A stretch of 23,969 nucleotides of DNA, taken from positions 1 to 23,969 of the forward strand of contig JAJRZV010000016.1 in NCBI GenBank assembly GCA_024275095.1, given 5' to 3'. The notes beneath the pieces are model-generated. The model made no database searches and had not been told where the DNA came from. It saw only the letters and a program-made list of their open reading frames with translations. The translations under genes and the position numbers were made by a program. This DNA is from a bacterium (lineage in GTDB: Bacteria > JAJRZV01). Below, piece after piece: positions 1 to 9,340 of this stretch. Every line of letters starts with the position of its first letter. The stretch's first letter is position 1.

Positions 1-989
1 GCGCTCACATCATCAGTACAGGGATGTACGTACCCCCGAAAGTCATCACCAACAAGGATCTGGAAAAACTCATGGACACGTCTGACGAATGGATTGTGGA
101 AAGAACCGGCATTCGAGAAAGACGATTTGTCGAAGAAGGAATGGGAAATTTCGACATGGCTTACGAAGCTTCCATAATGGCTCTGAAAAATGCAGGACTC
201 ACTGTAGATGACATTGACTTCATTATTTATGCTACGCTCAGTCCAGACTACTGCTTTCCTGGCTCCGGAGTGCTTCTTCAGCACAAGCTTGGTTGCAAAA
301 CGATCGGTGCTATGGATGTGAGAAATCAGTGTTCAGGATTTATATATTCACTTGCTGCAGCAGATGCCTTCATACGCGCAGGTTATTACAAATACATCCT
401 TGTCGTGGGTTCAGAAATTCACAGCACAGGGCTCGACCTTACGACGCAAGGTAGAGATGTTTCCGTTATTTTCGGCGACGGCGCCGGAGCAGCAATCATT
501 GGACCAATCGAAGATAAAAACAGAGGAATTCTTTCATGTCACCTGCACTCCCAGGGGGAGTTTGCAAAGGAACTCTGGACAGAAGCTCCAGCAAGCATTT
601 ACCACCCCCGCATCACGCATGAAATGCTTGACGAAGGACGTCACTATCCCAAAATGAACGGGCGCTTTGTGTTCAAACACGCTGTGACCCGGTTTCCTGA
701 GGTTATCAAAGAAGCACTTGAAGCCAACAACTATTCCATAAATGACCTTGACCTTCTCATTCCCCATCAGGCCAATCTCCGAATATCTCAGTTCGTAGCA
801 AAATCGCTCGGGCTTTCGGATGAGAAAGTCTTTAACAATATTCAAAAATACGGCAATACCACTGCCGCCTCCATACCCATTGCACTACATGAAGCACTGG
901 AGGAAGGAAGAATTAAAGAAGGGAGTCTCGTGTGCCTGGCCGCGTTCGGTTCAGGTTTCACCTGGGCTTCTGCACTGTTGAGATGGTAA
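1..989 (+). CDS. fabH: 3-oxoacyl-ACP synthase III (KAS III), 5' end cut by window edge
   Basis: This enzyme condenses an acyl-CoA (usually acetyl-CoA) with malonyl-ACP to start type II fatty-acid synthesis in the cytosol. The thiolase-fold family is clear: the active-site Cys lies in NQCSG (103rd residue counting from the ATG at 24), the His in PHQAN and the Asn in YGNTT, which together form the Cys-His-Asn triad. The FGSGFTWASALLRW end is a normal C-terminus. The ATG at 24 is not the true start. The frame is open upstream to the window edge and reads AHIISTG before it, matching the family's N-terminal strand, so only a few codons are missing. The product may act with the FabK-type reductase at 6932, although they are not in one operon. 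The gene converges on the SUMF1-fold gene with a 67-nt gap in which I see no convincing terminator. Confidence 0.95.
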   Translation, partial: AHIISTGMYVPPKVITNKDLEKLMDTSDEWIVERTGIRERRFVEEGMGNFDMAYEASIMALKNAGLTVDDIDFIIYATLSPDYCFPGSGVLLQHKLGCKTIGAMDVRNQCSGFIYSLAAADAFIRAGYYKYILVVGSEIHSTGLDLTTQGRDVSVIFGDGAGAAIIGPIEDKNRGILSCHLHSQGEFAKELWTEAPASIYHPRITHEMLDEGRHYPKMNGRFVFKHAVTRFPEVIKEALEANNYSINDLDLLIPHQANLRISQFVAKSLGLSDEKVFNNIQKYGNTTAASIPIALHEALEEGRIKEGSLVCLAAFGSGFTWASALLRW

Positions 990-1056
990 TACGGAGATAA
1001 CCGAGGCTCTACAAAATATTGTTAAGCAGCTATTCTTACCTTTTCTCACATTCTGG

Positions 1057-1983
1057 TTACTTCGATTCAGTATCCTGCGCACAACGAAACCCGAGGAAAA
1101 CCCCCCTGTACGTGGGAAAAAGCCAGTACCGGTTGGAAACTCGTAGATGTCGTTGCACCTCGTACCACCAGGAACCACCACGCAAAATGCGATACTTCCC
1201 GGCAGAAGGTCCTTGAGGATTACGGAGAGGTGAATGCTGGTAATAATTTGAACTGTACCAATCGGCAACCCACTCCCATACATTACCCGTCATGTCACAT
1301 AAACCATAAGGAGAATTACCCAAAGGTTTACTGCACACCGGCCATGTGCTCTTCCTGCCGCAACCGGGAACCTTTTGGTACATTTCGTACATTACTGCAT
1401 ATTTACATGAAGCTCCGGCATCACCCCACGGATACACCCTTCCATCCGTACCACGTGCCGCCTTTTCCCACTCGGCCTCCGTTGGAAGACGTTTCCCGGC
1501 CCATCTGCAATATCTGTCAGCTTCATACCAGCTCACACAATTAACAGGGTGTTTTTCCTTTCCGGGTTTCCCCCAGTTACAGTATTCGCCGTGTTCGCCT
1601 TTGCCAGGTATTTTGCATACACCCTCCCGCACGCACAGTCGATACTGCTCCACTGTCACCTCGTGGCGGTCTATCCAGTATCCGTCAAGGTACACTCTGT
1701 GATACGGCCTTTCGTCGGAGTCGCATTTCCTATCCTCAGGTGCACAGCCCATCATGAATTCTCCCGGTGGTATGTAAACCATTTCAGCATTATCCCTGCC
1801 TCTCTTTTCAACCCTGGATTGCGTTGTTTTTGGAAACAATCCTTTACTCTTTTTCACAGACCTGCCTGCTATCCTTTCCACATTGCTCAGCGTGAAAAGA
1901 TCATTTATGGTATCTCCTGCTTCACCCCAGGCTGTACAGGCGTACACAAATATAAAAACCGCATTAATCCATGCTTTCATCAT
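1057..1983 (-). CDS. Exported SUMF1-fold (formylglycine-generating-enzyme-like) protein without catalytic cysteines
   Basis: The protein has 308 residues. A hydrophobic N-terminus (about residues 3-16) looks like a signal peptide; VYAC near residue 16 could be a poor lipobox, so secretion or lipid anchoring are both possible. The SUMF1/FGE-sulfatase domain fills the rest: MVYIPPGEFMMG, DGYWIDRHEVTVEQY, LPTEAEWEKAARG, MTGNVWEWVADWY, RGGSW and LGFRCA are all family landmarks. In true formylglycine-generating enzymes the two copper-binding cysteines follow the GGSW/Y motif by two and seven positions. Here they read Tyr and His, so sulfatase activation is unlikely. The many other cysteines fit an exported, disulphide-bonded protein. 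The start is the ATG at 1983 because GAGGTG lies 7 nt upstream; a TTG at 1986 and an ATG at 1980 are alternatives. The role is unknown; related secreted SUMF1 proteins are often annotated only by the fold. Confidence 0.88.
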   Translation of the reverse strand: MMKAWINAVFIFVYACTAWGEAGDTINDLFTLSNVERIAGRSVKKSKGLFPKTTQSRVEKRGRDNAEMVYIPPGEFMMGCAPEDRKCDSDERPYHRVYLDGYWIDRHEVTVEQYRLCVREGVCKIPGKGEHGEYCNWGKPGKEKHPVNCVSWYEADRYCRWAGKRLPTEAEWEKAARGTDGRVYPWGDAGASCKYAVMYEMYQKVPGCGRKSTWPVCSKPLGNSPYGLCDMTGNVWEWVADWYSSNYYQHSPLRNPQGPSAGKYRILRGGSWWYEVQRHLRVSNRYWLFPTYRGVFLGFRCAQDTESK

Positions 1984-2253
1984 CAACAGGCACCTCGATC
2001 CTTATCCTTAATATTTGAAATCCTCGAGCAAGAAATGGATACACACAAAAAGGTATTCATAGGCATCATTACCAAAATTTATAACTGTGAAAGCAGTTAA
2101 CCACACCTCAAGGATCACGGACATTCAGCGCCATACCATCTGATTTTGAATTTCCCTGTTATCATTTTCAAGTCGCACCTGCTCAAATGGTACTCTATCA
2201 TTTACTTATTACTCCATGCTGTATAGAATTTTCATTCATTCTCGGGGGATGCT
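1984..2253. other. Divergent intergenic region between the SUMF1-fold and TPR genes
   Basis: This is the longest non-coding gap in the window. It separates two divergently transcribed genes, so it should hold a promoter for each (inference). Toward the TPR gene, TTTACT (2201-2206) and TATAGA (2222-2227) are the best hexamers, but the 15-nt spacing is short. GGGGG at about 2244 is the likely ribosome binding site for the ATG at 2254. Toward the SUMF1 gene I see only AT-rich runs without a well-spaced pair. I find no riboswitch fold, repeat or small ORF that I would defend. Confidence 0.4.
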
Positions 2254-5200
2254 ATGGAAGATATTTTAAATAGAGCTCAGCTCATTTCTTCACCTGTCGA
2301 GCGTTCAACTTTTTTGCTTATAAAAGGCATAGAAAGGCTGCAGGAAGGCAATCCTCAGGAAGCAAAGAAATTTTTCGAAGAAAGTCTCAGCGTTCACCCT
2401 GATAACAGCGCCGCTCGCACGCATTTGTTTGCACTTCTTGTAAAGGACCAGGATGTGGACACTGCAGAAGCACTTTTAAGAGCCGCACCTGACTTCAATA
2501 CAAATGAAAGATGGAAATACATGCTTGCGGTCCTGTTATTCAGACAGGGAAATAAACTTGAGGAAGCGTTGAACATAACCGCAGAACTTGGAGAAAGGCA
2601 CCCTTCTCTTCTCGCAACAGCCGCCACAAGTCTGGACAGGCATAAAAGAGGAGATCTGCTTGTAGATTTTGTACTCAAACACCTCGAACAATTTGCAGGA
2701 GACATTCGTCGCTATGTACTCGAACGTGCTCTCAAGTATGCGTGGAATGAGAAAAAAGACGAGAACACCACCGCCACGCTCTTGAAAGCCGTTTTTTCTG
2801 CAGGCGACCCTCATCCTGCTTTCCTCCATAATGCCCTTGAATGGGCTGCTCATACAGGACAGTGGGCAAAAGTTCAGGAATTGCTCATGCAGGCGGCTGA
2901 AAATACAGACGACGAAAAAGAAAAAGCTCTGCTACTCATGTCAGCTGGAGAAATCGCTGAAGTACACCTGAAAAATGTTCAATCAGCTCTGGAGGCATAC
3001 ACAAGTTCTGCAAAACTTTATCCATCAAGGGAAGTGTTCAACCGCATCATCATCCTGTGTGAACACGAAGGTGACGAGAACACTAAGAAAGAATTTCTCC
3101 GGGAATGGATCAAAATCTTCCCCGAGGATCCTGAACCCCGGTACGAACTATCGCGCATTTTTTACCGGGCTGGAGAGCTTTCCACAGCAGCTGAGCTCCT
3201 TGTTCCCGTCGCAGGTGCTGACCCAGTAATAGCCCGTTTTTACCTCCGCATACTGGAAGACGAAGGCCGATGGAAGGATGCAGCAGAATTTCTGCGTCAA
3301 TACCTGGACACTTTAGAAAAAGGCGAAACGCGCGAGTCATTCATCATTCAACTTGCAGAAATTCTCGTGCATCACCTTTCTGATTATGAAACCGCTGAGT
3401 CACTTCTAAAACCCCTACTTGAATCAGAACACGTTAATCCACAGGGCCTGTCAATACTTGCATTTATTTACCGGGAAAAAAACAAATGGTCAGACCTCGT
3501 AAAAGTCCTTGACCGGCTCCTGGCAGCTACCACTGATCCCAAGGAAACGATTTCCTATCTCATGCAAAAGGGTGAAATTTACGAGTTCAGGCTCATGGAC
3601 ACGGATTCCGCTCTCAAGTGTTATCAGGAACTGTATGAAATTGCACCAGGTCACCTGCCCGTGCTCGATGCCCTGAGAAGGCTCTACAGAAAAAAGAAAG
3701 AATGGAAAAGGTTGCTGTGGGTTAACGACTCCAAAATAAGCCTTATCACAGACCCGGCGGAACACATGGCTCTCATCCGTGAAAACGCAGAAATAGCCCT
3801 TCACGGGTTAAAAGATATGGAAAAATTTGAAGGATATCTTGAACAGGTTGTCAGCTATGCTCCCTCTGACCTGGATGCACTTTCAGCACTCTTTGCGCTT
3901 GCTGAAAAAAATAGCGACAAAGAAAAAATGCTTGATGTACTCAAACGCATAGAAGAGAGTGAGCTCTCCACGGACATAAAAAAAAGAGCAATTGCTCTCC
4001 AGATTCTGCTTCTGTTGAGAGAAAACGTCAGTTCTGCATGGGAATGTGCTTCACGCTTACTTGAGGCGAATCCCTCCACGGAACTGGAATGGCGTGCACT
4101 GTGGGCATGTGCCACAGCGGCTGGACAGGAAGAAAAACTCGCCATTGAAGCAGTAAAGTTACTGCCCCAGATATCTCTTGAATATCTCAGGCGTAACGTG
4201 GCACTGGCTGCAGCAGGTGTTCTTGATGCTATGGGCAATAAAAACGCAGCACTGGAGGCACTGAAAAGCAGCAACCTCAGCACACAGGACCTCAGCGCGA
4301 AACTCGAGAGCATGTACTGTGGTGAAAACGAAGAACTTTACTCGTGGGTCTCACCCATGGAATTTCGAAGTGAGTTTTTGAAAAAATGGAAAAATTATAC
4401 TTCCTATCTCCATGAAGACGCCCCACCCCACTCTGCATTAAAAAGCGAAGACGATATCCTCTTCGCACTGCTCCTCGCACTCGATGCCCGAGCCGAAGAG
4501 GGTGCACGGGTAGAGGCACTGCAACGTATTACCGCAGAAAACGAAAAACGGATGCTGTTGCCCGCCGTAGGATTGCTTGAAGAAAAAAGGGAAGTACTTG
4601 AAAACCTTCCGTGGGACAGTATCACCTCTGCAGAAGCCGCGTCCGTAGAAACAGAAGGACTCATATTAGACCAGATACAGCTCATTGAAAAAAGCCTGGA
4701 AGTGTTGCGTCAGAAAGAAGCCGTACAGGAAGAAAACCTCATCGCTCTCTCACTTCACCTTCAATCTGCAAACAGACTGGATGAAGCCCTGAAACTTCTT
4801 GAAGAAATAAACCGTCCCGAACTTCGACCACAGGCTCTCATCACGGGAGCACAGATGCTGGAAAAGGCACAGCGGTTTCAGGAGAGTGCACGCTGGCTTG
4901 CAAAAGCGTGTGAACTCGTAAAAGAACCTGAACGACGAAAAGAAACCCTGCACAAACTTCTCGTCATCCAGACTGAAAAACTTGCAGCTCCAGAAGAAGC
5001 TGCATCCACGGCAATCTCATATCTACAGGAGTTCCCCGGAGACATGGAGATTGTAACGACCGTCACGGACACGTTCAAAAAGCAGGGAAAAACTGAAGAA
5101 GCAATAGATTTTATAGTGAATGTCACTGACCACTTCCCTGAGGAGGAAATTCGGGCATTGCTTTTTACAAGCGCCGCCGACCTGGCGGAAAAAGAACTCA

Positions 5201-6921
5201 ACAACCCGGAACGGGCCCTCAACGTGCTTCAAAAAGCCCGCGAATCATTACCATCAAACACGGAAATAGCTCTTGCATACTGCGAATTGCTGGAGCGGCT
5301 TGAACGCTGGGAAGAGCTTGTAGAAGCCCTGAAAAAGCGACTGGAAATAGAACCGGTGGAAAACCATGCAGAGATTCACTTTAAAACAGGCCTGGTTTAC
5401 GAAACATCACTACAGGAAGAAGACCGCGCTATAGAAGAATATCATCTTGCAGTCGAAACCGACCCCTCGCACCTGGGCGCCATACAGCATCTTCTCATTC
5501 TTCATTACAAGCGCGGTAACAAAGAACTGGCTCTCAAGTTTGCCCAGGCTGTTAGAGGGCGAGAAGACGAATGCCCTGCGAATGTACTGTGCACCGCTGG
5601 ATACGCATATTTAGATGCGAAAAAACTTGATGAAGCAAAAACTCTCTTTGAAAAAGCACTGGAAAAAGACTCCAAGAACGTTGAAGCCATGAAAGGCCTC
5701 ATGTCCATACATGAGGTCCAGGAGGACTGGGAGGCGTATTTTGCCACTGCCAGCGAATTCGCGTCAGCGCTGGAAAAAGAAAATCCCGACCTGGCAGCAC
5801 GTATACATACGGAAAGTGCAACAGTGGCACGCGAAAAATTAAATAAATCTGAAGATGCATTACATCAGTTGCGAAGAGCAGTAAATCTGGATCCCAAACT
5901 CTTCGATGCCCGGTTCCTTGCGGCAGACATCATGGTGAAAGACCTCAGAAAATACCGTGAAGCCATAAACGACGCGCGCCAAGCTCTTCAACTGGAACCT
6001 GAAAATGAAATATTGTGGCATCATCTGGCAGAATGTCACTATGCAGTGAAACAACACGATCATCACTTTGTTGCTCTCGACGTACTTTCCTATTTCGGAA
6101 AGCTGACCGAAACAGAAAAACGACTGCACCAGGTGGCAGCTCAGCGGGCGCGCAGTTTCTGTGAATCTCCCGTACGCTGGGAAGAAGTGGAAAAATACAC
6201 CCGTGCGCGGGAAGCCGTGGAGGAAGTTCTGGAAACAATGAAGGCTCTTGAGCGCACAGCATGGAATATTACAGGTCCGGTTACAGAACAATATAGCGAA
6301 AAAATACGTCCTGTTCCGGAACACGACAAAGCTCTCATTGACATAAGAGCAACGGAGAAATTGTTCGGAATGGAGAAGGTGCAGGTGTGGACCGCACCAG
6401 AACTCTTTACTGCATCCCTTGCGGGGAAACCGGAAGTCATCCTTCCAGATGAAGTAGCACGCGATGTAAATGCCCGACGTTTCTTTTTCGCATTTGCTGC
6501 GTGGACTTTAAAACACAGCCTTTCCTTTCTCGTTTTCAATGATTTAAAAACAATCGGTACGCTCATCCGTTCGCTGGCAAAGTATTTCGACGTGGAAGTA
6601 AAAGGTGAACTCGAACACGGAGAGCTCATCGATGAAAAACAGGTGAAAAAGGGACTTTCGTGGAAATCACGTTTTGAAATCAAAAATCCCGTCAAGAGTG
6701 CAGCATCGTTAAATACCCAAAATCTCGAAAAAGCAAAGCAACAAGCCCTGGAAAATGGTCTCCGATTTGCAGCTTCAAGTCTGGGAATGCCATCGCGGGT
6801 TCTTAAAGCAGCGGAGCAATTTACCCTTTATCCTGAAACCTTGCAATTTATACTGAAATTCTTTACATCAGAGACGTATTTTGCTTTAAGGAGAACACTC
6901 GACCTGAGTCTTGTAGGATAA
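2254..6921 (+). CDS. Very large tetratricopeptide-repeat protein (1555 aa)
   Basis: The protein has no signal peptide or membrane segment and should be cytoplasmic. Residues 1 to about 1340 are almost entirely paired amphipathic helices of the TPR type. One example is AKTLFEKALEKDSKN near residue 1128, with the usual small/Ala and terminal Pro-Asp/Asn spacing; other repeats are degenerate. The composition is rich in Glu, Ala, Leu and Lys. Roughly residues 1350-1555 differ: a non-repetitive mixed alpha/beta region with FFFAFAAWTLKHSLSFLVFND, which resembles from memory the tail of giant TPR proteins of myxobacteria, but shows no HExxH or other catalytic motif. It is the first gene of an operon, ending 10 nt before fabK. 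TPR arrays mediate protein-protein contacts, so a scaffold role is the reasonable inference; partners are unknown. GGGGG 5 nt before the ATG supports the start. Confidence 0.85.
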   Translation: MEDILNRAQLISSPVERSTFLLIKGIERLQEGNPQEAKKFFEESLSVHPDNSAARTHLFALLVKDQDVDTAEALLRAAPDFNTNERWKYMLAVLLFRQGNKLEEALNITAELGERHPSLLATAATSLDRHKRGDLLVDFVLKHLEQFAGDIRRYVLERALKYAWNEKKDENTTATLLKAVFSAGDPHPAFLHNALEWAAHTGQWAKVQELLMQAAENTDDEKEKALLLMSAGEIAEVHLKNVQSALEAYTSSAKLYPSREVFNRIIILCEHEGDENTKKEFLREWIKIFPEDPEPRYELSRIFYRAGELSTAAELLVPVAGADPVIARFYLRILEDEGRWKDAAEFLRQYLDTLEKGETRESFIIQLAEILVHHLSDYETAESLLKPLLESEHVNPQGLSILAFIYREKNKWSDLVKVLDRLLAATTDPKETISYLMQKGEIYEFRLMDTDSALKCYQELYEIAPGHLPVLDALRRLYRKKKEWKRLLWVNDSKISLITDPAEHMALIRENAEIALHGLKDMEKFEGYLEQVVSYAPSDLDALSALFALAEKNSDKEKMLDVLKRIEESELSTDIKKRAIALQILLLLRENVSSAWECASRLLEANPSTELEWRALWACATAAGQEEKLAIEAVKLLPQISLEYLRRNVALAAAGVLDAMGNKNAALEALKSSNLSTQDLSAKLESMYCGENEELYSWVSPMEFRSEFLKKWKNYTSYLHEDAPPHSALKSEDDILFALLLALDARAEEGARVEALQRITAENEKRMLLPAVGLLEEKREVLENLPWDSITSAEAASVETEGLILDQIQLIEKSLEVLRQKEAVQEENLIALSLHLQSANRLDEALKLLEEINRPELRPQALITGAQMLEKAQRFQESARWLAKACELVKEPERRKETLHKLLVIQTEKLAAPEEAASTAISYLQEFPGDMEIVTTVTDTFKKQGKTEEAIDFIVNVTDHFPEEEIRALLFTSAADLAEKELNNPERALNVLQKARESLPSNTEIALAYCELLERLERWEELVEALKKRLEIEPVENHAEIHFKTGLVYETSLQEEDRAIEEYHLAVETDPSHLGAIQHLLILHYKRGNKELALKFAQAVRGREDECPANVLCTAGYAYLDAKKLDEAKTLFEKALEKDSKNVEAMKGLMSIHEVQEDWEAYFATASEFASALEKENPDLAARIHTESATVAREKLNKSEDALHQLRRAVNLDPKLFDARFLAADIMVKDLRKYREAINDARQALQLEPENEILWHHLAECHYAVKQHDHHFVALDVLSYFGKLTETEKRLHQVAAQRARSFCESPVRWEEVEKYTRAREAVEEVLETMKALERTAWNITGPVTEQYSEKIRPVPEHDKALIDIRATEKLFGMEKVQVWTAPELFTASLAGKPEVILPDEVARDVNARRFFFAFAAWTLKHSLSFLVFNDLKTIGTLIRSLAKYFDVEVKGELEHGELIDEKQVKKGLSWKSRFEIKNPVKSAASLNTQNLEKAKQQALENGLRFAASSLGMPSRVLKAAEQFTLYPETLQFILKFFTSETYFALRRTLDLSLVG

Positions 6922-6931
6922 GGAGGTTCAC

Positions 6932-7897
6932 ATGAGCAGGACACCACTTCATACAGAAGTATGTGATATTCTGGGCATACGTTATCCAATTCTGCTCGGT
7001 GGAATGGTGTGGGTTTCAAACTGGAGACTCGCCTCTGCTGTTTCTGAAGCAGGCGGGCTCGGAGTTATTGCCGGTGGAAGCTGTCTTTCTGCTGATGAAC
7101 TAAAGGAAGAAATTCGTAAAACCCGTGACAATACAGACAAGCCTTTCGGCGTAAACATTCCCATCATGAATCCCAATTCTCCGTGGATGGTTGATGTATG
7201 CCTGGAAGAAAACGTTCCTGCTATTATCACCTCTGCAGGCAATCCCAAAACATACGCCGAAAAAATAAAGTCGACTGGCATTAAATTTCTTCACGTGGTT
7301 GCCACTCCCAGACAGGGACAAAAAGTTGAAGAGGCTGGAGCTGACATTATCGTGGCCGAGGGTATCGAGGCCGGAGGCCATGACAGCCCGATGGAAATCA
7401 CCACCTTCGTGCTCATTCAAAGAATTACAGAACTCGTAAAAACCCCGGTGGTCGCTGCCGGTGGTATTGCCACAGGGCGTGCTCTCGTAGCCGCATTAGC
7501 CCTCGGAGCCAAAGGAGTGCAGATGGGTACACGGTTTATCCTCACACCAGAGTGCGAGGTACATGAAAACTTTAAAAAAGCCCTGCTTGAAGCCACTGAA
7601 GAACAGGTGGTACTTACCGCGCGCAGCGTGGGACATCCTGTCAGGTGCCTGCGCAACAAACTGGCCGAAGAAATACTCGAATGGGAGCGCAAAGGTGCAT
7701 CAGACGCTGAATTGATGGAAAAAATCGGGCCAGGTCGAAGCCGCAAAGCCGCAAGAGAAGGCGACGTAGAAGAAGGAACGGTTATGACAGGTCAATGTGT
7801 AGGCCTGGTCAAAGAAATAAAACCGGTAAAAGAGGTTATCGAAGAAATCATCAATGAAGCACATGCTGTTTTAAGCCGACTGAGTATCTCTTCCTGA
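6932..7897 (+). CDS. fabK: FMN-dependent enoyl-ACP reductase II (FabK) / nitronate monooxygenase family
   Basis: This 321-residue TIM-barrel flavoprotein belongs to the family shared by FabK (last step of each fatty-acid elongation cycle, NAD(P)H-dependent) and nitronate monooxygenases. Seen here: ILLGGM near residue 20, GGLGVIAGG (41-49), EAGGH with the conserved His150, and the FMN-phosphate region AAGGIATGRALVAALALGA followed by GVQMGTRF. The C-terminal segment, GDVEEGTVMTGQCVGLVKE, matches FabK-type proteins better than classical nitronate monooxygenases, so I favour FabK. A perfect GGAGG lies 5 nt before the ATG, directly after the TPR stop. It is translated from an operon with the TPR protein, an aminotransferase and a PI-PLC-like lipoprotein. 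Nitronate monooxygenase remains the alternative. Confidence 0.85.
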   Translation: MSRTPLHTEVCDILGIRYPILLGGMVWVSNWRLASAVSEAGGLGVIAGGSCLSADELKEEIRKTRDNTDKPFGVNIPIMNPNSPWMVDVCLEENVPAIITSAGNPKTYAEKIKSTGIKFLHVVATPRQGQKVEEAGADIIVAEGIEAGGHDSPMEITTFVLIQRITELVKTPVVAAGGIATGRALVAALALGAKGVQMGTRFILTPECEVHENFKKALLEATEEQVVLTARSVGHPVRCLRNKLAEEILEWERKGASDAELMEKIGPGRSRKAAREGDVEEGTVMTGQCVGLVKEIKPVKEVIEEIINEAHAVLSRLSISS

Positions 7898-7906
7898 ACA
7901 GGTACA

Positions 7907-9340
7907 GTGAGGGTTTACATTCCCGATAGTTTTCTGAACGACCTTGAAAAAGGTCCTTCACATGCTGTGAAAGCATTACGAAGACTCGTGCGTACCGGGG
8001 CCGTTACACTCTGGTCATCACGGAAAATAAAAATAAACAACCTGCCTGTTCAAAAAAGCTGGCCCGAAATGAAAGACGGTTTTTTTCACCTTAATTTGAA
8101 GAAAAGAAAAATTAAAGGAGGGGTGGTAGAACATATCATTCAGACATTTGACAACCAATCAGTACCTCTGTTCACCATTTCACGAGAAAACGATCTCCTT
8201 CTGGAGGAAGTCAACGCTGCGGTAAAACGAGTCATTACAAGCGGACGTTTTGTGCTCGGTTCAGAAGTGGAAAAACTTGAAAAAGAGCTGAGTGCTTACC
8301 TCAATGTAAAATACGCAGTCACTGTAAATTCAGGCACGGACGCCCTGGAGCTTGCACTTCGAGCACTCATTGATCATGCACCTGCAGGAGTTATTACCAC
8401 CCCGTTTACATTCCACGCTACAGTAGAAGCTATATTCAACGCGGAGCACATACCCTTCTTCGTTGACATTACTGAGACAGGTTTCTTGATGGATGCGACC
8501 GCAGTTGAAAACTTCCTGAAGCGTGAGTGCAGAAAGGGCAGAGATGGCTGGATACACTCATCGGGCATACCTCTGCGAGCGTTACTGCCCGTTCACCTTT
8601 ATGGAGAACCCTGCAACATGGAGGAACTGGAAGAAATAGCCCGTTCCGCAAAGCTTGTTATCATTGAAGATGCGGCCCAGGCATTTGGGGCAGTGCTCAC
8701 GCGAAAAAATCAATCCTTTTTTGCCGGCACTGTCAGCGACGCAGGCGCATTCTCATTCTATCCTTCCAAACCCCTGGGGGCACTGGGAGATGGAGGCGCA
8801 GTGGTTACATCGAGCCAAAAAGTAGCAGAAGCAGTAAAAAAACTTCGAGACCACTGCCGTTCGGGAGCAACGCACGAAGGAATAGGAAGAAACAGTCGGC
8901 TCGACGAACTTCAGGCAGCAATACTGCGAGTAAAACTTAAACACGTAGAAAAATTTCAAAAAAGACGCGAACAGGTGGCCGCTTATTACATGAAGCACCA
9001 AAGGTTATTCAACGATAACCTTCACCTTCCTCATCCCCGGAATCATGTAAAACGTCACGCATGGCACCTGTTCACAATTCGTGCATGTGGAAGTACAGGT
9101 AGAGAATGGGTATCTTTGCTCAGAAAACACAATGTAGAAAGTCGTATCTACTATCCTCATCTCATTACTGACCTCCCATTCATATTCACTTGCAGTCCCC
9201 AAAAGCATACGGAATTCCCCAATGCAAAGCAACGCACTCAGGAGGTTTTCTCCGTTCCCATGGGTGGAGCGCTGTCTCAAAAAGAAATAAACCGTGTTGT
9301 CCAGGCACTCACAAGTTCAAAACACACAAAAAGAAAGTGA
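7907..9340 (+). CDS. DegT/DnrJ/EryC1/StrS-family PLP aminotransferase with N-terminal extension
   Basis: From about residue 85 this is a standard fold-type I sugar-aminotransferase-like enzyme. VKRVITSGRFVLGSEVEKLE is the usual opening, followed by VTVNSGTDALELALRAL (cofactor-phosphate region), IIEDAAQAFGA with the Asp that pairs with the pyridine nitrogen, and SFYPSKPLGALGDGG with the PLP lysine at 288. The family normally aminates keto-sugar nucleotides for surface glycans or antibiotics; the substrate here is unknown. Residues 1-84, rich in Lys and Arg, are not part of the known fold. The GTG at 7907 lies 9 nt after the fabK stop and has only a weak ribosome site. An in-frame GTG at 8123 sits right against AAAGGAGG (8114-8121), too close to be a good start. 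The long open frame without any gap argues that the extension is translated. The gene overlaps the next by GTGA. Confidence 0.9.
   Translation: MRVYIPDSFLNDLEKGPSHAVKALRRLVRTGAVTLWSSRKIKINNLPVQKSWPEMKDGFFHLNLKKRKIKGGVVEHIIQTFDNQSVPLFTISRENDLLLEEVNAAVKRVITSGRFVLGSEVEKLEKELSAYLNVKYAVTVNSGTDALELALRALIDHAPAGVITTPFTFHATVEAIFNAEHIPFFVDITETGFLMDATAVENFLKRECRKGRDGWIHSSGIPLRALLPVHLYGEPCNMEELEEIARSAKLVIIEDAAQAFGAVLTRKNQSFFAGTVSDAGAFSFYPSKPLGALGDGGAVVTSSQKVAEAVKKLRDHCRSGATHEGIGRNSRLDELQAAILRVKLKHVEKFQKRREQVAAYYMKHQRLFNDNLHLPHPRNHVKRHAWHLFTIRACGSTGREWVSLLRKHNVESRIYYPHLITDLPFIFTCSPQKHTEFPNAKQRTQEVFSVPMGGALSQKEINRVVQALTSSKHTKRK

Noticed and set aside
24-989. ATG at 24 as the true start of fabH
   Set aside because: The upstream in-frame codons to the window edge encode AHIISTG, the conserved first strand of KAS III, so the gene begins just outside the window.
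1549-2100. A 183-codon plus-strand open frame across the start of the SUMF1-fold gene
   Set aside because: It is antisense to a protein with clear SUMF1 motifs and a signal peptide, has no plausible ribosome site, and shows no domain of its own.
9190-9336. An upstream ATG at 9190 as start of the phospholipase-like protein
   Set aside because: That extension overlaps the conserved end of the aminotransferase in another frame and would bury the lipoprotein signal that begins exactly at the GTG at 9337.
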